Source: Lachnospiraceae bacterium A2
GTDB lineage: Bacteria; Bacillota; Clostridia; Lachnospirales; Lachnospiraceae
Direction: 5' to 3'
Length of the DNA stretch: 64,000 bases
NCBI GenBank assembly: GCA_000403315.2
Contig: KE159636.1
Span: 458,313-522,312 of the forward strand
Positions 1 through 9,409 of this stretch are shown here, piece by piece (the stretch's first letter is position 1; each line of letters opens with the position of its first letter). Position numbers and translations under genes: made by a program. The notes below the pieces were generated by a model. That model saw only the letters and a list, made by a program, of their open reading frames with translations. It was not told the origin of the DNA and did not search any database.

Positions 1-2981
1 ATGGAATTGGGGTAGGGTTTGATGGGAAGCGTTTTTTATTTGCACGTTTTGTGTCAGTTCCTGTTGCAGAAAAGCTGGATACAGAAAAGCTTACAATGGA
101 AATTGATTTGGAACTTCCGGTTTCTTTTCGGCATGAGGTGAAAGATTTTTCTGCTGGGCTGAAAAGGCTGGCCTTACTTCTGAAGCAGCAAGACAAAATT
201 GCCTTAAACAAAAAGAACTTGATCTCGGTTATTAATCCCAAAAGCCAGTTTGTCAAAAAAAATATGAAGATTATTTATGAAGAATTATATTTTAATTTAA
301 ATGATCTGAGAGGGAGCAGCCGTGTTAGGACATTATACCATGAATGGGATAGGGTTTTTGGCACAATGTATGGGGACGATATCCAAGCTACATCCTTCAC
401 AGAAGTTTCTTCTGTGATAAAGGACTTATATGGTTATAATGATGATGTAAAAATAGACAGCAAAGCCTTCTTGTTTACATTGCAGACATTTTTTAATATG
501 TTTTTAAAGCTGCTGATTTACGCGTTCCTTGCCCAGCTTGTCAGCCCAGTTTATGCATTTACTGATATGCTTACAAAGCCTCAAATTAATAAGCTTTTTG
601 ATGGGGAACTCCACAAATATGATTCATTAGTGGCTAACTTTTTTGAATCGCATTTTATGGAGTGGTTCACGTATACTTGTTCGGATGGTAAGTTTGATAC
701 AGTAGTTGTAAATGACATTCTTGCAGTTGTAAATCAATTTGACCTGAGTACTTATATTTTAAAGCCAGAAGAACTGCAGGATATTTTGCAGGAAGTCTAT
801 ATGGAACTCATTCCTGCAAAAATGCGCCATTTAATGGGTGAGTACTTTTCGCCTGATTGGATTGTGGAACATGCACTGGACCTAGTAGGGTATACAGGTG
901 AGATCGAAAAAACGCTGATTGACCCTGCGGCTGGCTCTGGTACTTTTTTAACCCATGCAATCAAACGGGTGGTTGGGCAAAGGGACGGGAAATTATCAAG
1001 GGATGATATTGATAAAATTACCCATAATATTATTGGGTTTGACATAAACCCTATTTCGGTGGTGGCTGCAAAAGCAAATTATATTCTTGCTGTCTTTTCC
1101 TCATGTGAGGATGAAGTTTTTCAGGATTTTGCCGGCCCAGTTGATATCCCAATTTATATTGCAGATTCGATTTTATCTCCAGTGGTTTATACGGAAGAAA
1201 GTGAACGGACATTATTGATTGGCACATCTGTTGGCAAGTTTCAAATCCCCAAATTTTCTGATTATGCAGATGCAAGCGAATTTTTAAGAACATTAAGCAA
1301 GAATATTGATGATAAATGTGATTTTGATGTGTTTTGGAACAGAGTTGGGGGCAGGGTAATTGACAGCCAGTATAAAACGGTAGCAGAAGAATTGTTTGAT
1401 AGGCTTTATACCCTGCACAGGGCGGGCAATGATTCTTTCTGGCCCGTTATCCTAAGGAATAGCTTTGCGCCGATCCTTATAGGAAATAAATTTGATTTTG
1501 TAGTTGGCAACCCGCCGTGGATTGCTTGGAAGTCAATGAGCAAGAGCTATCGGGAAGGGACGCTTGAAATCTGGAAAAGCTATGGGATTTTTGAAAAAAA
1601 TGCCTATGACAAGAAAACAACCCATGATGATTTTGGGATGGCTGTTACCTATGTTGCCGTTGATAAATATTTAAAAGAGAACGGAAACATGGTTTTTCTG
1701 CTGCCGGCTTCCTTCCTGAAATCTACGAAAGGCGGGGAAGGGTTCCGGAAATTTTCCATTACCCGCTTTGGGCAGAACATCCCTTTTTCTGTAGATGCAG
1801 TGGATGATTTTAGCAATGTGAAATTATTTACGATACCAACTGTGGTAATAAAATTTACAAAAAGCGTTGAAATGGAATATCCAATGCGGAACTATAAAGT
1901 TTGGAGCCAAGTAGGGAAAAAAACCACGATAGATTCCCATGCAAAGTGGTATCAGGTAGCCCGGAACATGACATCCGAAACATTGGATGCCCAGCCAGTG
2001 GATGGGAATGATAAGCAGTCTTCTTGGCTTACCATGTCGGATATGGGTTTTGCAAATAAGATTTTAGACCCTTCCCCAAAAAGATATTACAGCGGAAGGA
2101 AGGGGATTGAACCAGCAGGGGCAAAAGGGGTATATCTGTTAAAGAAACCAGTACGCAGCAGGGACGGGCTGCTCTTGGTTGAAAACTGCATGGAGAGGCA
2201 GCGGAGAAAAGATTTCTTGGCAAAAGGCGTCCATAAAGGAAAAGTGGAGGAAACATTTGTATTTCCGATGTTAGGTGGCAGGAACATAGGGAAGTGGCAG
2301 GTGAAATCAAATGAATTTATGTTAGTGCCGCACACTGCGGAATACAAGTATGGGATACCAGTGGCAGAATTAGATAAAATTGCCCCCAGGACAAGCGAAT
2401 GGCTGTATTTTTACCATGATGAATTATTGAATAGCAGAATTCAAAATGGAAAATTTTTCAATCCTTCCACACAGCCCTATTACCGCTTGGACAACGTAGG
2501 GGAGTATACATATGCCCCATATAAGGTTTTATGGAAAGAGCAGACGGGAAGCATGTCGGCAGTTGTGGTTGGTTCTTATTTTGAATCTGTTCCAAATGCA
2601 GACAGAGGTTTGTTCTCAGAAGATAAGGCCATTGTAGTGGATTCCAAAGTCCTTATGCTGGGGCTCCCAGAGTTTGAGGAGGCAAATTATGTCTGTGGCA
2701 TATTAAATGCAAAAGATGTGGTGGCTGTGATTGATGGATATGCCATTAACACAAACCGAGGGATAGATGTATTAAAGTATCTTGCAATTCCAAAATATGA
2801 CCGGAAAGATCTGGTTCACCAAAAAATATCAGCAATGTCACAGGAAATTCATGCCAGGATGAAGATGGTAAAGCCGGAGGGGATTTTTAGGCTGGAGGAA
2901 GAGCTGAATGATGAAGTGAGGAAACTGTTTTCATCTATTACGGCCCCTCCCATAAAGGAAAGCAGTTTTAATGTTCCATAA
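1..2981 (+). CDS. N6-adenine DNA methyltransferase, 5' end outside window
   Basis: Likely a DNA adenine-N6 methyltransferase of the large type seen in type IIG restriction-modification or BREX-like systems. A SAM-binding motif I (DPAAGSGTFL) lies near residue 291 and the catalytic motif IV (NPPW) near residue 487, counted from the GTG at 51. The same frame stays open and protein-like from base 3 up to that GTG, with no ribosome binding site before it, so the true start is probably upstream of the window. The C-terminal 450 residues could hold target recognition. I see no clear nuclease motif in the visible part. No partner gene is visible downstream, so the defence role is inferred from family only. 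Confidence 0.8.
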   Translation, partial: GIGVGFDGKRFLFARFVSVPVAEKLDTEKLTMEIDLELPVSFRHEVKDFSAGLKRLALLLKQQDKIALNKKNLISVINPKSQFVKKNMKIIYEELYFNLNDLRGSSRVRTLYHEWDRVFGTMYGDDIQATSFTEVSSVIKDLYGYNDDVKIDSKAFLFTLQTFFNMFLKLLIYAFLAQLVSPVYAFTDMLTKPQINKLFDGELHKYDSLVANFFESHFMEWFTYTCSDGKFDTVVVNDILAVVNQFDLSTYILKPEELQDILQEVYMELIPAKMRHLMGEYFSPDWIVEHALDLVGYTGEIEKTLIDPAAGSGTFLTHAIKRVVGQRDGKLSRDDIDKITHNIIGFDINPISVVAAKANYILAVFSSCEDEVFQDFAGPVDIPIYIADSILSPVVYTEESERTLLIGTSVGKFQIPKFSDYADASEFLRTLSKNIDDKCDFDVFWNRVGGRVIDSQYKTVAEELFDRLYTLHRAGNDSFWPVILRNSFAPILIGNKFDFVVGNPPWIAWKSMSKSYREGTLEIWKSYGIFEKNAYDKKTTHDDFGMAVTYVAVDKYLKENGNMVFLLPASFLKSTKGGEGFRKFSITRFGQNIPFSVDAVDDFSNVKLFTIPTVVIKFTKSVEMEYPMRNYKVWSQVGKKTTIDSHAKWYQVARNMTSETLDAQPVDGNDKQSSWLTMSDMGFANKILDPSPKRYYSGRKGIEPAGAKGVYLLKKPVRSRDGLLLVENCMERQRRKDFLAKGVHKGKVEETFVFPMLGGRNIGKWQVKSNEFMLVPHTAEYKYGIPVAELDKIAPRTSEWLYFYHDELLNSRIQNGKFFNPSTQPYYRLDNVGEYTYAPYKVLWKEQTGSMSAVVVGSYFESVPNADRGLFSEDKAIVVDSKVLMLGLPEFEEANYVCGILNAKDVVAVIDGYAINTNRGIDVLKYLAIPKYDRKDLVHQKISAMSQEIHARMKMVKPEGIFRLEEELNDEVRKLFSSITAPPIKESSFNVP

Positions 2982-3048
2982 CAGTGGCTGCGCAGGATGG
3001 AAGGTATGATGGAGCGGAACAGGCATATGTACAAGAAAAGAGGGAACC

Positions 3049-3771
3049 ATGCTGGAAAATTATGTAGTAGTAGATTTGGAAATGACAGGGCTGCGCGCCA
3101 AGACGGACCGTATACTGGAAATCGGCGCAGTAAAAGTGGAACATGGCCATTGCACCGATGTTTACCACAAGCTGGTAAACCCCCATACAGAGCTGCCGGC
3201 GGAGGTGGTGGAGCTGACGGGGATTACGCAGGAACTGGCGGAAAGCGGCTGCGAAGCAGAAGCTGCGGTAGCAGGCTTTTGCGGGTTCGCCGAAGGGTTC
3301 CCGCTGGTAGGCCACAATATTTTATTTGACTACCGTTTCTTGAAGCAATGTTCCGCCAACCATGGGATCCCTTTTGAAAAAGACGGCTTGGATACCCTAA
3401 AGCTGGCGCGGAAATTCCTCCCAGAAGCAGAAAAGAAAACGCTGGACTACCTGTGCGCATGGCTGGAGATCCCCCGTGCCCAAAGCCACCGTGCGCTGGA
3501 GGACGCCAGGGCTACAGCGGCTCTCCTGCAATATCTGCAGCAGTTTGAAACAGGGGACCCGGAAGCCTTTCAGCCCAAGCCCCTTTTGTATAAGGCCAAA
3601 AAGCAAGGCCCCGCATCCAAAAGGCAAAAAAAACGCTTGAAAGAACTGGCAGACTGGCATAAAATAGAACTGGATGTTGAAATAGGCAGCCTGACAAGGA
3701 ACGAGGCTTCCAGGATTACCGATAAAATCTTAGCAAGGTATGGGAAGATCCCAAAAGGGGAAGGGCAGTAG
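3049..3771 (+). CDS. DEDDh 3'-5' exonuclease, DnaQ/PolC epsilon-like
   Basis: Predicted 3'-5' DNA exonuclease of the DnaQ superfamily. The DEDDh residues are visible: D and E in DLEMTG (about residues 9-11), D in GHNILFDYRFL (about 95) and the H and D of SHRALEDA (about 150). The exonuclease domain fills roughly residues 1-165. A basic C-terminal tail of about 70 residues follows (KKQGPASKRQKKRLKELADW). It stands alone without a polymerase domain, as many Firmicutes paralogues do, so it may act in repair or RNA/DNA trimming rather than in replication. It lies just downstream of the methyltransferase and convergent with the next gene. Confidence 0.85.
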   Translation: MLENYVVVDLEMTGLRAKTDRILEIGAVKVEHGHCTDVYHKLVNPHTELPAEVVELTGITQELAESGCEAEAAVAGFCGFAEGFPLVGHNILFDYRFLKQCSANHGIPFEKDGLDTLKLARKFLPEAEKKTLDYLCAWLEIPRAQSHRALEDARATAALLQYLQQFETGDPEAFQPKPLLYKAKKQGPASKRQKKRLKELADWHKIELDVEIGSLTRNEASRITDKILARYGKIPKGEGQ

Positions 3772-3776
3772 CCCAT

Positions 3777-4388
3777 TTATGGGGCTGCCATCTGCCCAAG
3801 CATCTTTAAGATAGGGTTTTTCATAAGGGAATTCAGTTCCGAAGCAGCCTTCTGCAAGCCCTCTATTTTGCCGGATTCCCCTCGCTGCTGGTAGAGTTCT
3901 GCCAGAAGCTGGTAGGTGGCCTTGATATCGCTCCCGATTGCCACCGCAAATTCCAGCACTGTGGCAGCCTCCGCCGCATACCCAAGCTCCCCAAGCCGGT
4001 GCCCCCAGGTATTCAGCGTCCGCACCAGCAGGGTAAAGCTCTGGTCGTATTGTGTCAGGAGAGGTAAGTTGGCTGCGCCGTAGGCAAGCTTTAAATCAGT
4101 GTTGCTGACGCCAGTCAGGTTCAGGATTTTTTCATCCTTAAGCTTTTTCACCTGTTCTTCGCATTGCTGCAGGGTATCGTCGGGAAACAGGGCGAAGGGC
4201 AGGGACACGCCGGTAAAGTCCACATAATCCAGGGCAGAAATATCCTGCTTACGGGTAGCGTTCGCAGTGTTTTCCCGCTCCCAGAAGTCAAGTTCTGTTT
4301 TTTTGCGGCTGCGGTCTGCTTTGCGGCGTTTGTAGGAAACAACGGCCACAAAAATCATGACCCATCCGAATAGTACAGGGATTCTCAT
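3777..4388 (-). CDS. hypothetical single-pass membrane protein with helical repeats
   Basis: I do not recognise the family. The ATG at 4388 is preferred over the longer frame because AAAGGA lies about 13 bases upstream and a hydrophobic segment (RIPVLFGWVMIFVAVVSY) follows at once. After this N-terminal anchor come a basic stretch and a soluble region that looks all-helical and TPR-like, with an AEAATVLEFAVAIGSD segment. The topology suggests an anchor with a cytoplasmic helical domain. It is convergent with the exonuclease gene, with a five-base gap. Confidence 0.6.
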   Translation of the reverse strand: MRIPVLFGWVMIFVAVVSYKRRKADRSRKKTELDFWERENTANATRKQDISALDYVDFTGVSLPFALFPDDTLQQCEEQVKKLKDEKILNLTGVSNTDLKLAYGAANLPLLTQYDQSFTLLVRTLNTWGHRLGELGYAAEAATVLEFAVAIGSDIKATYQLLAELYQQRGESGKIEGLQKAASELNSLMKNPILKMLGQMAAP

Positions 4389-4457
4389 AATATTCCGGTT
4401 CCTTTCTTTTACGTAATCATACACAGTACATTTTGTTTGGAAATGGAGGTGAGCCTG

Positions 4458-4565
4458 ATGATTAATTTCCATAACCCAAAAACGAAAAAAACGTTCGCTG
4501 CCATTGTGGCGCTGGTGCTGGTAGCATCCATGGTAGTGTCCTTATTTTTGGCAGCATTTATGTAG
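4458..4565 (+). CDS. small hydrophobic membrane protein, 35 aa
   Basis: A short frame reading MINFHNPKTKKTFAAIVALV and onward. It has GGAGGT eight bases before the ATG, a basic N-terminus (KTKK) and a single hydrophobic helix ending in LAAFM. The layout (N-P-K-basic cluster, then one transmembrane helix) is like small single-pass proteins common in Clostridia. It is divergent from the membrane protein at 3777-4388 and sits upstream of the VanW gene promoter. Function unknown. Confidence 0.55.
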   Translation: MINFHNPKTKKTFAAIVALVLVASMVVSLFLAAFM

Positions 4566-4633
4566 GTATATGCATCTGTTCATAATATACAGAAAGTATA
4601 GTATTATGTCAACGAAATTCGTGGTTTCGTACC

Positions 4634-4663
4634 TTGAAAAAAATTGCTTATCCATGTTACAAT
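4634..4663 (+). promoter_or_regulatory. sigma-A type promoter for the VanW gene
   Basis: TTGAAA at 4634-4639 and TACAAT at 4658-4663 are separated by 18 bases, about 40 bases before the VanW-protein start. A good but not perfect match to the vegetative consensus. Confidence 0.5.
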
Positions 4664-4702
4664 AACTGGGTAAGAAACCAAAGCAGAGCAGTAGGAGAAT
4701 AG

Positions 4703-6409
4703 ATGATGAAAAGAAATTGGAAAATGTATGTTACAGTTGCAGGGGCAGCCTTGGTGTTAGCGCTGGCTGCCGTGGTAACGGTTCCGGTGAAAGCGGAAAC
4801 AAAAGAAACAGACACCATTCCTGAACGGGTATATTTCGGCGATATTTCTGTAGGAGGGAAAACGCAGGAAGAAGCCAAGGCGGCAGTGGAGGAATATATA
4901 GAAACCCTGCAGAGCGAGGTGATTACCCTGCAGGCCGGGAAAAATACCGTGCAGGTCCCAGTTTCCCAGATGGGGCTTTCCTGGGACAACGAGGAGATTG
5001 CGGCAGAAGCGGCTGGCCTTGGGAAAAGCGGCAACCTGATTACCCGCTATAAAGCCATGAAAGATTTGGAGCGGGAAGACAAGGTGTATGAGCTGGCGTT
5101 CCGTGTGGACGAGGGCAAAGTCCGGAAAATGCTGGAGAACAATTCGGAAGTTTTGAACACAGAGGCAGTCAATGCAGGGCTTACAAGGGAAAACAGCCAA
5201 TTTACGGTAATTCCCGGCAGCCAGGGCGTGACCGTGAATGTAGAGGAATCTGTAGAAGTCCTTGAAAAATATTTTTCACAGGAATGGAAGGGCGGCCCTG
5301 GATCCGTTGAAATTGTGGCGGATGTCGTTGATCCCAAAGGGACAGAAGAAGAACTGGGCAAAGTCAAAGACCTGTTAGGCGGGTTTAATACCTCCTATGC
5401 GTCTTCCGGCGCAGGCCGTTCCAAGAATGTGGAGAATGGCGCAAACAAAATCAATGGCACTGTGGTTTATCCAGGGGACAGCTTCTCCGTTTATGAAGCA
5501 GTGAGCCCCTTTGATCCGGAAAACGGCTATGAGCTGGCAGGGTCTTATGAAAATGGAACCACGGTAGAAACGTATGGCGGGGGAATCTGCCAGGTGTCCA
5601 CCACGCTGTACAATGCAGTGATCCGGGCGGAGCTTGAGGTTACGGAGCGTTTTAACCATTCCATGATTGTGGGTTATGTAGACCCTTCCGCAGACGCGGC
5701 GATTGCAGGGACTTATAAAGATTTAAAATTTGTAAATAATACAAAAGCGCCGATTTATATTGAAGGGTATACTTCTGGAAGGTCCCTTTACTTTAATATT
5801 TTCGGTGAGGAAACAAGGGATGCCAACCGGGAAATCAGCTTTGTCAGCGAAACCCTTTCCACTACGGAACCGGGCACCCAGTATCAGGCGGCGCCAGGGC
5901 ATGGCATTGGCTATATGAGCCAGACCCAGTCCTCACATACCGGCTATACCGCCCAGTTATGGAAGGTAGTCACTGTAAACGGGGTGGAACAGAGCCGTGA
6001 AATTTTCAACAAGAGTACTTATAAGGCTTCCCCAAGGATTGTGGCAGTTGGTACTGCTTCCGGAAGCCCAGAAGCGGTAAATGCAATGAATGCAGCCATT
6101 GCGTCCCAAAATGAAGGGGCCATCAGCGCAGCGATAGCCCAGTGGAACGACGCGGCAATTGCAGCCCAGCAGCAGGCGCAGGCAGAAGCAGACGCGGCAG
6201 CGGCAGCAGCGGCGGCAGAAGCGGCGGCAGCCGAACAGGCAGCTTTAGATCAGCAACAGCAGCAATTGCAGCAGGAACAGGAAAAAGAACAGGAAAAAGA
6301 GAAAGAGAAAGAGAAGGAAAAAGAAAAGGAAAAAGAGGACAATGGCGGCAGCGAAGGCAATGAGGAAAACGGAGGCGACGGAGAAGCCGGCGGCGGTGAG
6401 GAAGAATAA
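4703..6409 (+). CDS. VanW-family cell-wall-associated protein
   Basis: 568 residues with an N-terminal signal or anchor (basic MMKRNWK, then a hydrophobic run to about residue 28). Two PG_binding_4-like segments follow, then a VanW domain with the typical GGGICQVSTTLYNAV motif near residue 296, then a G5-like region. The C-terminus is low complexity: an Ala/Gln stretch with runs of Ala, then alternating Lys-Glu repeats, then a Gly/Glu tail. The architecture resembles YoaR-type VanW proteins thought to act on or bind peptidoglycan; the exact reaction is unknown. The RBS is AGGAG at about 4692. The tail is unusually charged and could span or bind the wall. Confidence 0.85.
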   Translation: MMKRNWKMYVTVAGAALVLALAAVVTVPVKAETKETDTIPERVYFGDISVGGKTQEEAKAAVEEYIETLQSEVITLQAGKNTVQVPVSQMGLSWDNEEIAAEAAGLGKSGNLITRYKAMKDLEREDKVYELAFRVDEGKVRKMLENNSEVLNTEAVNAGLTRENSQFTVIPGSQGVTVNVEESVEVLEKYFSQEWKGGPGSVEIVADVVDPKGTEEELGKVKDLLGGFNTSYASSGAGRSKNVENGANKINGTVVYPGDSFSVYEAVSPFDPENGYELAGSYENGTTVETYGGGICQVSTTLYNAVIRAELEVTERFNHSMIVGYVDPSADAAIAGTYKDLKFVNNTKAPIYIEGYTSGRSLYFNIFGEETRDANREISFVSETLSTTEPGTQYQAAPGHGIGYMSQTQSSHTGYTAQLWKVVTVNGVEQSREIFNKSTYKASPRIVAVGTASGSPEAVNAMNAAIASQNEGAISAAIAQWNDAAIAAQQQAQAEADAAAAAAAAEAAAAEQAALDQQQQQLQQEQEKEQEKEKEKEKEKEKEKEDNGGSEGNEENGGDGEAGGGEEE

Positions 6410-6694
6410 AATAGAATAAATGATAAGGCTGTCCCGGAATTTGGGCCTTTCCTTAGCTTTAGATATTCCGCTCCTGTCAGGTTGCCAGACACTGCAGGAG
6501 CGGAATCGGTTGGCGGCATTGCAGATGCCAAAGGGCTTTAAAGCAAGCTTCAGGAAAGGCCAAATGGCAGCCCGGCAGTTCCCATACAGTATGCATCCCT
6601 TCCAAAAGGGATGCGCTCTGGGGGCTGGCTGGGCAGGGGCAGCCTTAAAATGTATAAAAATGGGGCATTTTATAACGAAAGGGATGCATATCGA
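6410..6694 (+). other. structured intergenic region with nested inverted repeats
   Basis: No gene is supported here. An outer pair, TTGGGCCTTTCCT (near 6440-6453) with AGGAAAGGCCAAA (near 6552-6565), encloses a perfect 12-bp pair (6465-6476 with 6495-6506). A separate perfect 9-bp hairpin lies at 6593-6601/6606-6614. No U-run follows the hairpins, so this is not a simple terminator. It could be a leader RNA for the following gene or a repeated palindromic element. Confidence 0.4.
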
Positions 6695-7693
6695 ATGGAG
6701 CCAAAAGAACTGAAAGTAGGGAAAGTTCCGGAAAGCGTGTTAAAACGTTCCGTATTAAAGCAGATACACACAAAGCGGCCGGAGGTTATTTTAGGGGCTG
6801 GCGTGGGGGAGGACTGCGCGGCAGTCCGGCTTGGGGAGGATGAAGTTTTTGTTATTTCAACAGACCCGGTAACCGGCACTGCTACGGATATTGGGAACCT
6901 TGCCATCCACATCACCATGAATGATTTGGCTTCCGCCGGGGCAGAGCCAGTAGGCGCCATGCTGACGGTCCTTTTGCCGGAACATGCCTGCGAAGGGGAT
7001 TTGAAAGAGATTATGGGGCAGATGGAGGTTGTATGCGCCAAGGCAAAGGTCCAGATTATGGGCGGCCATACGGAAGTGACCCGCGCCGTGAACCAGCCCT
7101 TGGTAAATGTCTGCGGCGTAGGGAAGGCCAAGGCGGGAAAGCTGGTATCAACGGCAGGGGCGTCCCCAGGGGATGATATTCTGGTAAGCAAATGGATTGG
7201 GCTGGAGGGCACCTCGATTATAGCCAAGGAAAAAGGGCAGGAGCTGGCTGCCCGCTATCCCATGCAGCTTATAAAAGCAGCCCAGGGCTTCGACCAATAT
7301 TTGTCTGTGCTGCCGGAAGCTGCCATTGCCGTAACATCCGGCGTCAAGGCCATGCATGACGTGACGGAAGGCGGGATTTTCGGCGCCCTTTGGGAATTGG
7401 CAGAAAGTTCCGGCATTGGGCTGGAAATAGACTTGAAAAAGATACCTGTGAAGCAGGAAACCATTGAAGTGTGCGAATATTTCGGCATAAACCCCTATGG
7501 CCTGATTTCCAGCGGATGCATGTTGATGGCGGCTTCCGATGGGACTGCCCTTGCCCGGGAACTGGAAAAAAATGGCATCCATGCAGCCATTATCGGCAAG
7601 GCGGTGGCTGGGAACGGCCGGGTGCTGCTCAATGAAGAAGAACGGAGGTTTTTGGAACCCCCAAAAACAGATGAATTATATAAAGTGGTCTGA
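6695..7693 (+). CDS. AIR synthase-related / HypE-like protein
   Basis: Member of the PurM/HypE/ThiL/SelD fold that binds ATP in a dimer cleft. An N-terminal domain with GAGVGEDCAAVRL and a conserved ISTDPVTG segment is followed by a C-terminal domain with HDVTEGGIFGALWE. The ATG at 6695 (MEPKELKVGKV) is chosen because the longer frame adds unrelated residues and GAAAGGGA lies upstream. No hydrogenase genes are nearby, so a role in [NiFe] hydrogenase maturation is unlikely. These stand-alone Clostridia homologues are of unknown substrate. It precedes an Lrp regulator and may share its transcript. Confidence 0.75.
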   Translation: MEPKELKVGKVPESVLKRSVLKQIHTKRPEVILGAGVGEDCAAVRLGEDEVFVISTDPVTGTATDIGNLAIHITMNDLASAGAEPVGAMLTVLLPEHACEGDLKEIMGQMEVVCAKAKVQIMGGHTEVTRAVNQPLVNVCGVGKAKAGKLVSTAGASPGDDILVSKWIGLEGTSIIAKEKGQELAARYPMQLIKAAQGFDQYLSVLPEAAIAVTSGVKAMHDVTEGGIFGALWELAESSGIGLEIDLKKIPVKQETIEVCEYFGINPYGLISSGCMLMAASDGTALARELEKNGIHAAIIGKAVAGNGRVLLNEEERRFLEPPKTDELYKVV

Positions 7694-7745
7694 TTGGGCA
7701 GGATTGAGCGGCATTTGGTAAAAAGGGCAGAAAGGATTGTATTTT

Positions 7746-8231
7746 ATGGAAATGAGAGAGAAAATTTTAACTTTTATAGAAAAAAACAGCAGGGTGGATT
7801 TAAAAGAGCTGGCAATTATGCTGGGCGTTGGGGAATCGGCTGTGGCAAACGAAATGGCTGCCATGGAGCAGGAACACATTATCTGCGGCTACCACACCCT
7901 GATTGACTGGGAGAAAACCAGCCTGGAAAAAGTGAACGCGCTGATTGAAGTCCGTGTGACGCCCCAGCGGGGCCGTGGGTTTGACAGCATTGCGGAGCGG
8001 ATTTATAACTATCCCGAAGTCAATGCCGTGTACCTGATTTCCGGCGGGTATGACCTGTTAGTGACGCTGGAAGGGAAAACCCTGCGGGAAGTGGCGCAGT
8101 TCGTTTCTGATAAGCTGTCCCCTTTGGAATCCGTCTTAAGCACCAAAACAAATTTTATCCTGAAAAAATACAAAGACCATGGAACCATAATTGCAAAGCC
8201 GCAGGAAGATGAAAGGATGTTGGTGAGCTGA
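7746..8231 (+). CDS. Lrp/AsnC-family transcriptional regulator
   Basis: N-terminal winged HTH (about residues 1-55: DLKELAIMLGVGESAVANEM), then a RAM/AsnC ligand-binding domain with the GGYDLLVTLEG core typical of amino-acid sensing Lrp proteins. The ATG at 7746 fits AAAGGA nine bases upstream better than the upstream TTG. The stop codon overlaps the aminotransferase start (TGATG), so the two are co-translated and the regulator probably responds to the substrate or product of that enzyme. Confidence 0.88.
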   Translation: MEMREKILTFIEKNSRVDLKELAIMLGVGESAVANEMAAMEQEHIICGYHTLIDWEKTSLEKVNALIEVRVTPQRGRGFDSIAERIYNYPEVNAVYLISGGYDLLVTLEGKTLREVAQFVSDKLSPLESVLSTKTNFILKKYKDHGTIIAKPQEDERMLVS

Positions 8232-9400
8232 TGAGGAACCCATTATCGGAACGCATTGTTGGGATACCGTTTTCCGGCATCCGGAAATTTTTTGATATTG
8301 CAGCGGAAATGAAGGACGTGATTTCCCTGGGCGTAGGGGAGCCGGATTTTGATACGCCATGGCATATCCGGGACGAAGGCATTTTTTCACTGGAAAAAGG
8401 CAGGACGGCTTATACCTCCAATGCAGGGCTGAAAGAGCTGAAGATAGAGATTTCAAAGTATCTGGAACGGAGGTTTTCGGTATCTTACGATTATGATACG
8501 GAAATGATGATAACGGTAGGAGGCAGCGAAGCCATTGACCTGGCAATGCGCGCAATGCTGGACCCGGGGGACGAAGTGCTGGTCCCACAGCCCAGTTATG
8601 TTTCCTACACACCCTGCGCGTTGCTTGCAAACGGCGTCCCTGTGGTAATCAATTTAAAAGAGGAAAATGAGTTCCGCCTGACGGCAGAGGAGTTAGAAGC
8701 GTCCATTACCCCTAACACGAAGCTGCTGGTATTGCCCTTCCCCAATAACCCGACAGGGGCGATTATGGAACGGAAGGATTTGGAAGCCATTGCGGAAGTG
8801 GTGGAAAAGCATGATTTATTTGTGCTGAGCGATGAAATTTATGCAGAGCTTACATATTTGGAAGGGCAGGACCATGTGACAATTGCCTCCCTGCCGGGGA
8901 TGCGGGAACGCACTGTCTTAATCAATGGTTTTTCCAAGTCGTATTCCATGACGGGATGGCGCCTGGGCTATGCATGCGCCCCCAAGGAGATTTTGGAACA
9001 GATGCTGAAAATCCACCAGTATGCCATCATGTGCGCCCCCACCACCAGCCAGTATGCGGCGGTAGAAGCAGTCCGGAACGGGGATGGTGATGTGGCTGGC
9101 ATGAGGGAAGAATACAATGGCAGGCGCCGTTACCTGATGCACCGGTTCCGTGAAATGGGATTAAAATGCTTTGAGCCGTTTGGGGCTTTTTATGCATTTC
9201 CCTGCATACAGGAATTTGGCATGACGTCGGAAGAATTTGCCACACGTATGCTGCAGGAAGAAAAGGTTGTGGTAGTGCCCGGGACGGCTTTCGGGGACTG
9301 TGGGGAAGGGTTCCTGCGGATTTCCTATGCGTATTCCCTGGACAGCCTGAAAGAAGCATTGGACAGGATGGAAGCTTTTCTGACGAAGCTAAGGAAATAG
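8231..9400 (+). CDS. PLP-dependent class I/II aminotransferase
   Basis: 389 residues, normal length for fold-type I aminotransferases. Visible motifs are the substrate-entry LGVGEPDFDTP segment near residue 34, PNNPTG near 174, SDEIYAEL near 200 and the PLP-lysine motif GFSKSYSMTGWRLGY near 235. The closest general type is the aromatic/aspartate aminotransferase group (AraT/PatA-like); the amino acid cannot be fixed from sequence. It starts inside the stop codon of the Lrp-type regulator, which supports an amino-acid-responsive operon. Confidence 0.88.
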   Translation: MRNPLSERIVGIPFSGIRKFFDIAAEMKDVISLGVGEPDFDTPWHIRDEGIFSLEKGRTAYTSNAGLKELKIEISKYLERRFSVSYDYDTEMMITVGGSEAIDLAMRAMLDPGDEVLVPQPSYVSYTPCALLANGVPVVINLKEENEFRLTAEELEASITPNTKLLVLPFPNNPTGAIMERKDLEAIAEVVEKHDLFVLSDEIYAELTYLEGQDHVTIASLPGMRERTVLINGFSKSYSMTGWRLGYACAPKEILEQMLKIHQYAIMCAPTTSQYAAVEAVRNGDGDVAGMREEYNGRRRYLMHRFREMGLKCFEPFGAFYAFPCIQEFGMTSEEFATRMLQEEKVVVVPGTAFGDCGEGFLRISYAYSLDSLKEALDRMEAFLTKLRK

Positions 9401-9409
9401 GTGGATAGG

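Noticed and set aside
1..2981. Taking the GTG at 51 as the true methyltransferase start
   Set aside because: The same frame reads protein-like residues upstream to base 3 with no stop and no ribosome binding site before 51.
6250..6531. Minus-strand frame rich in Ser, Phe and Cys
   Set aside because: It is the antisense of the Lys-Glu and Gln repeats at the VanW protein C-terminus.
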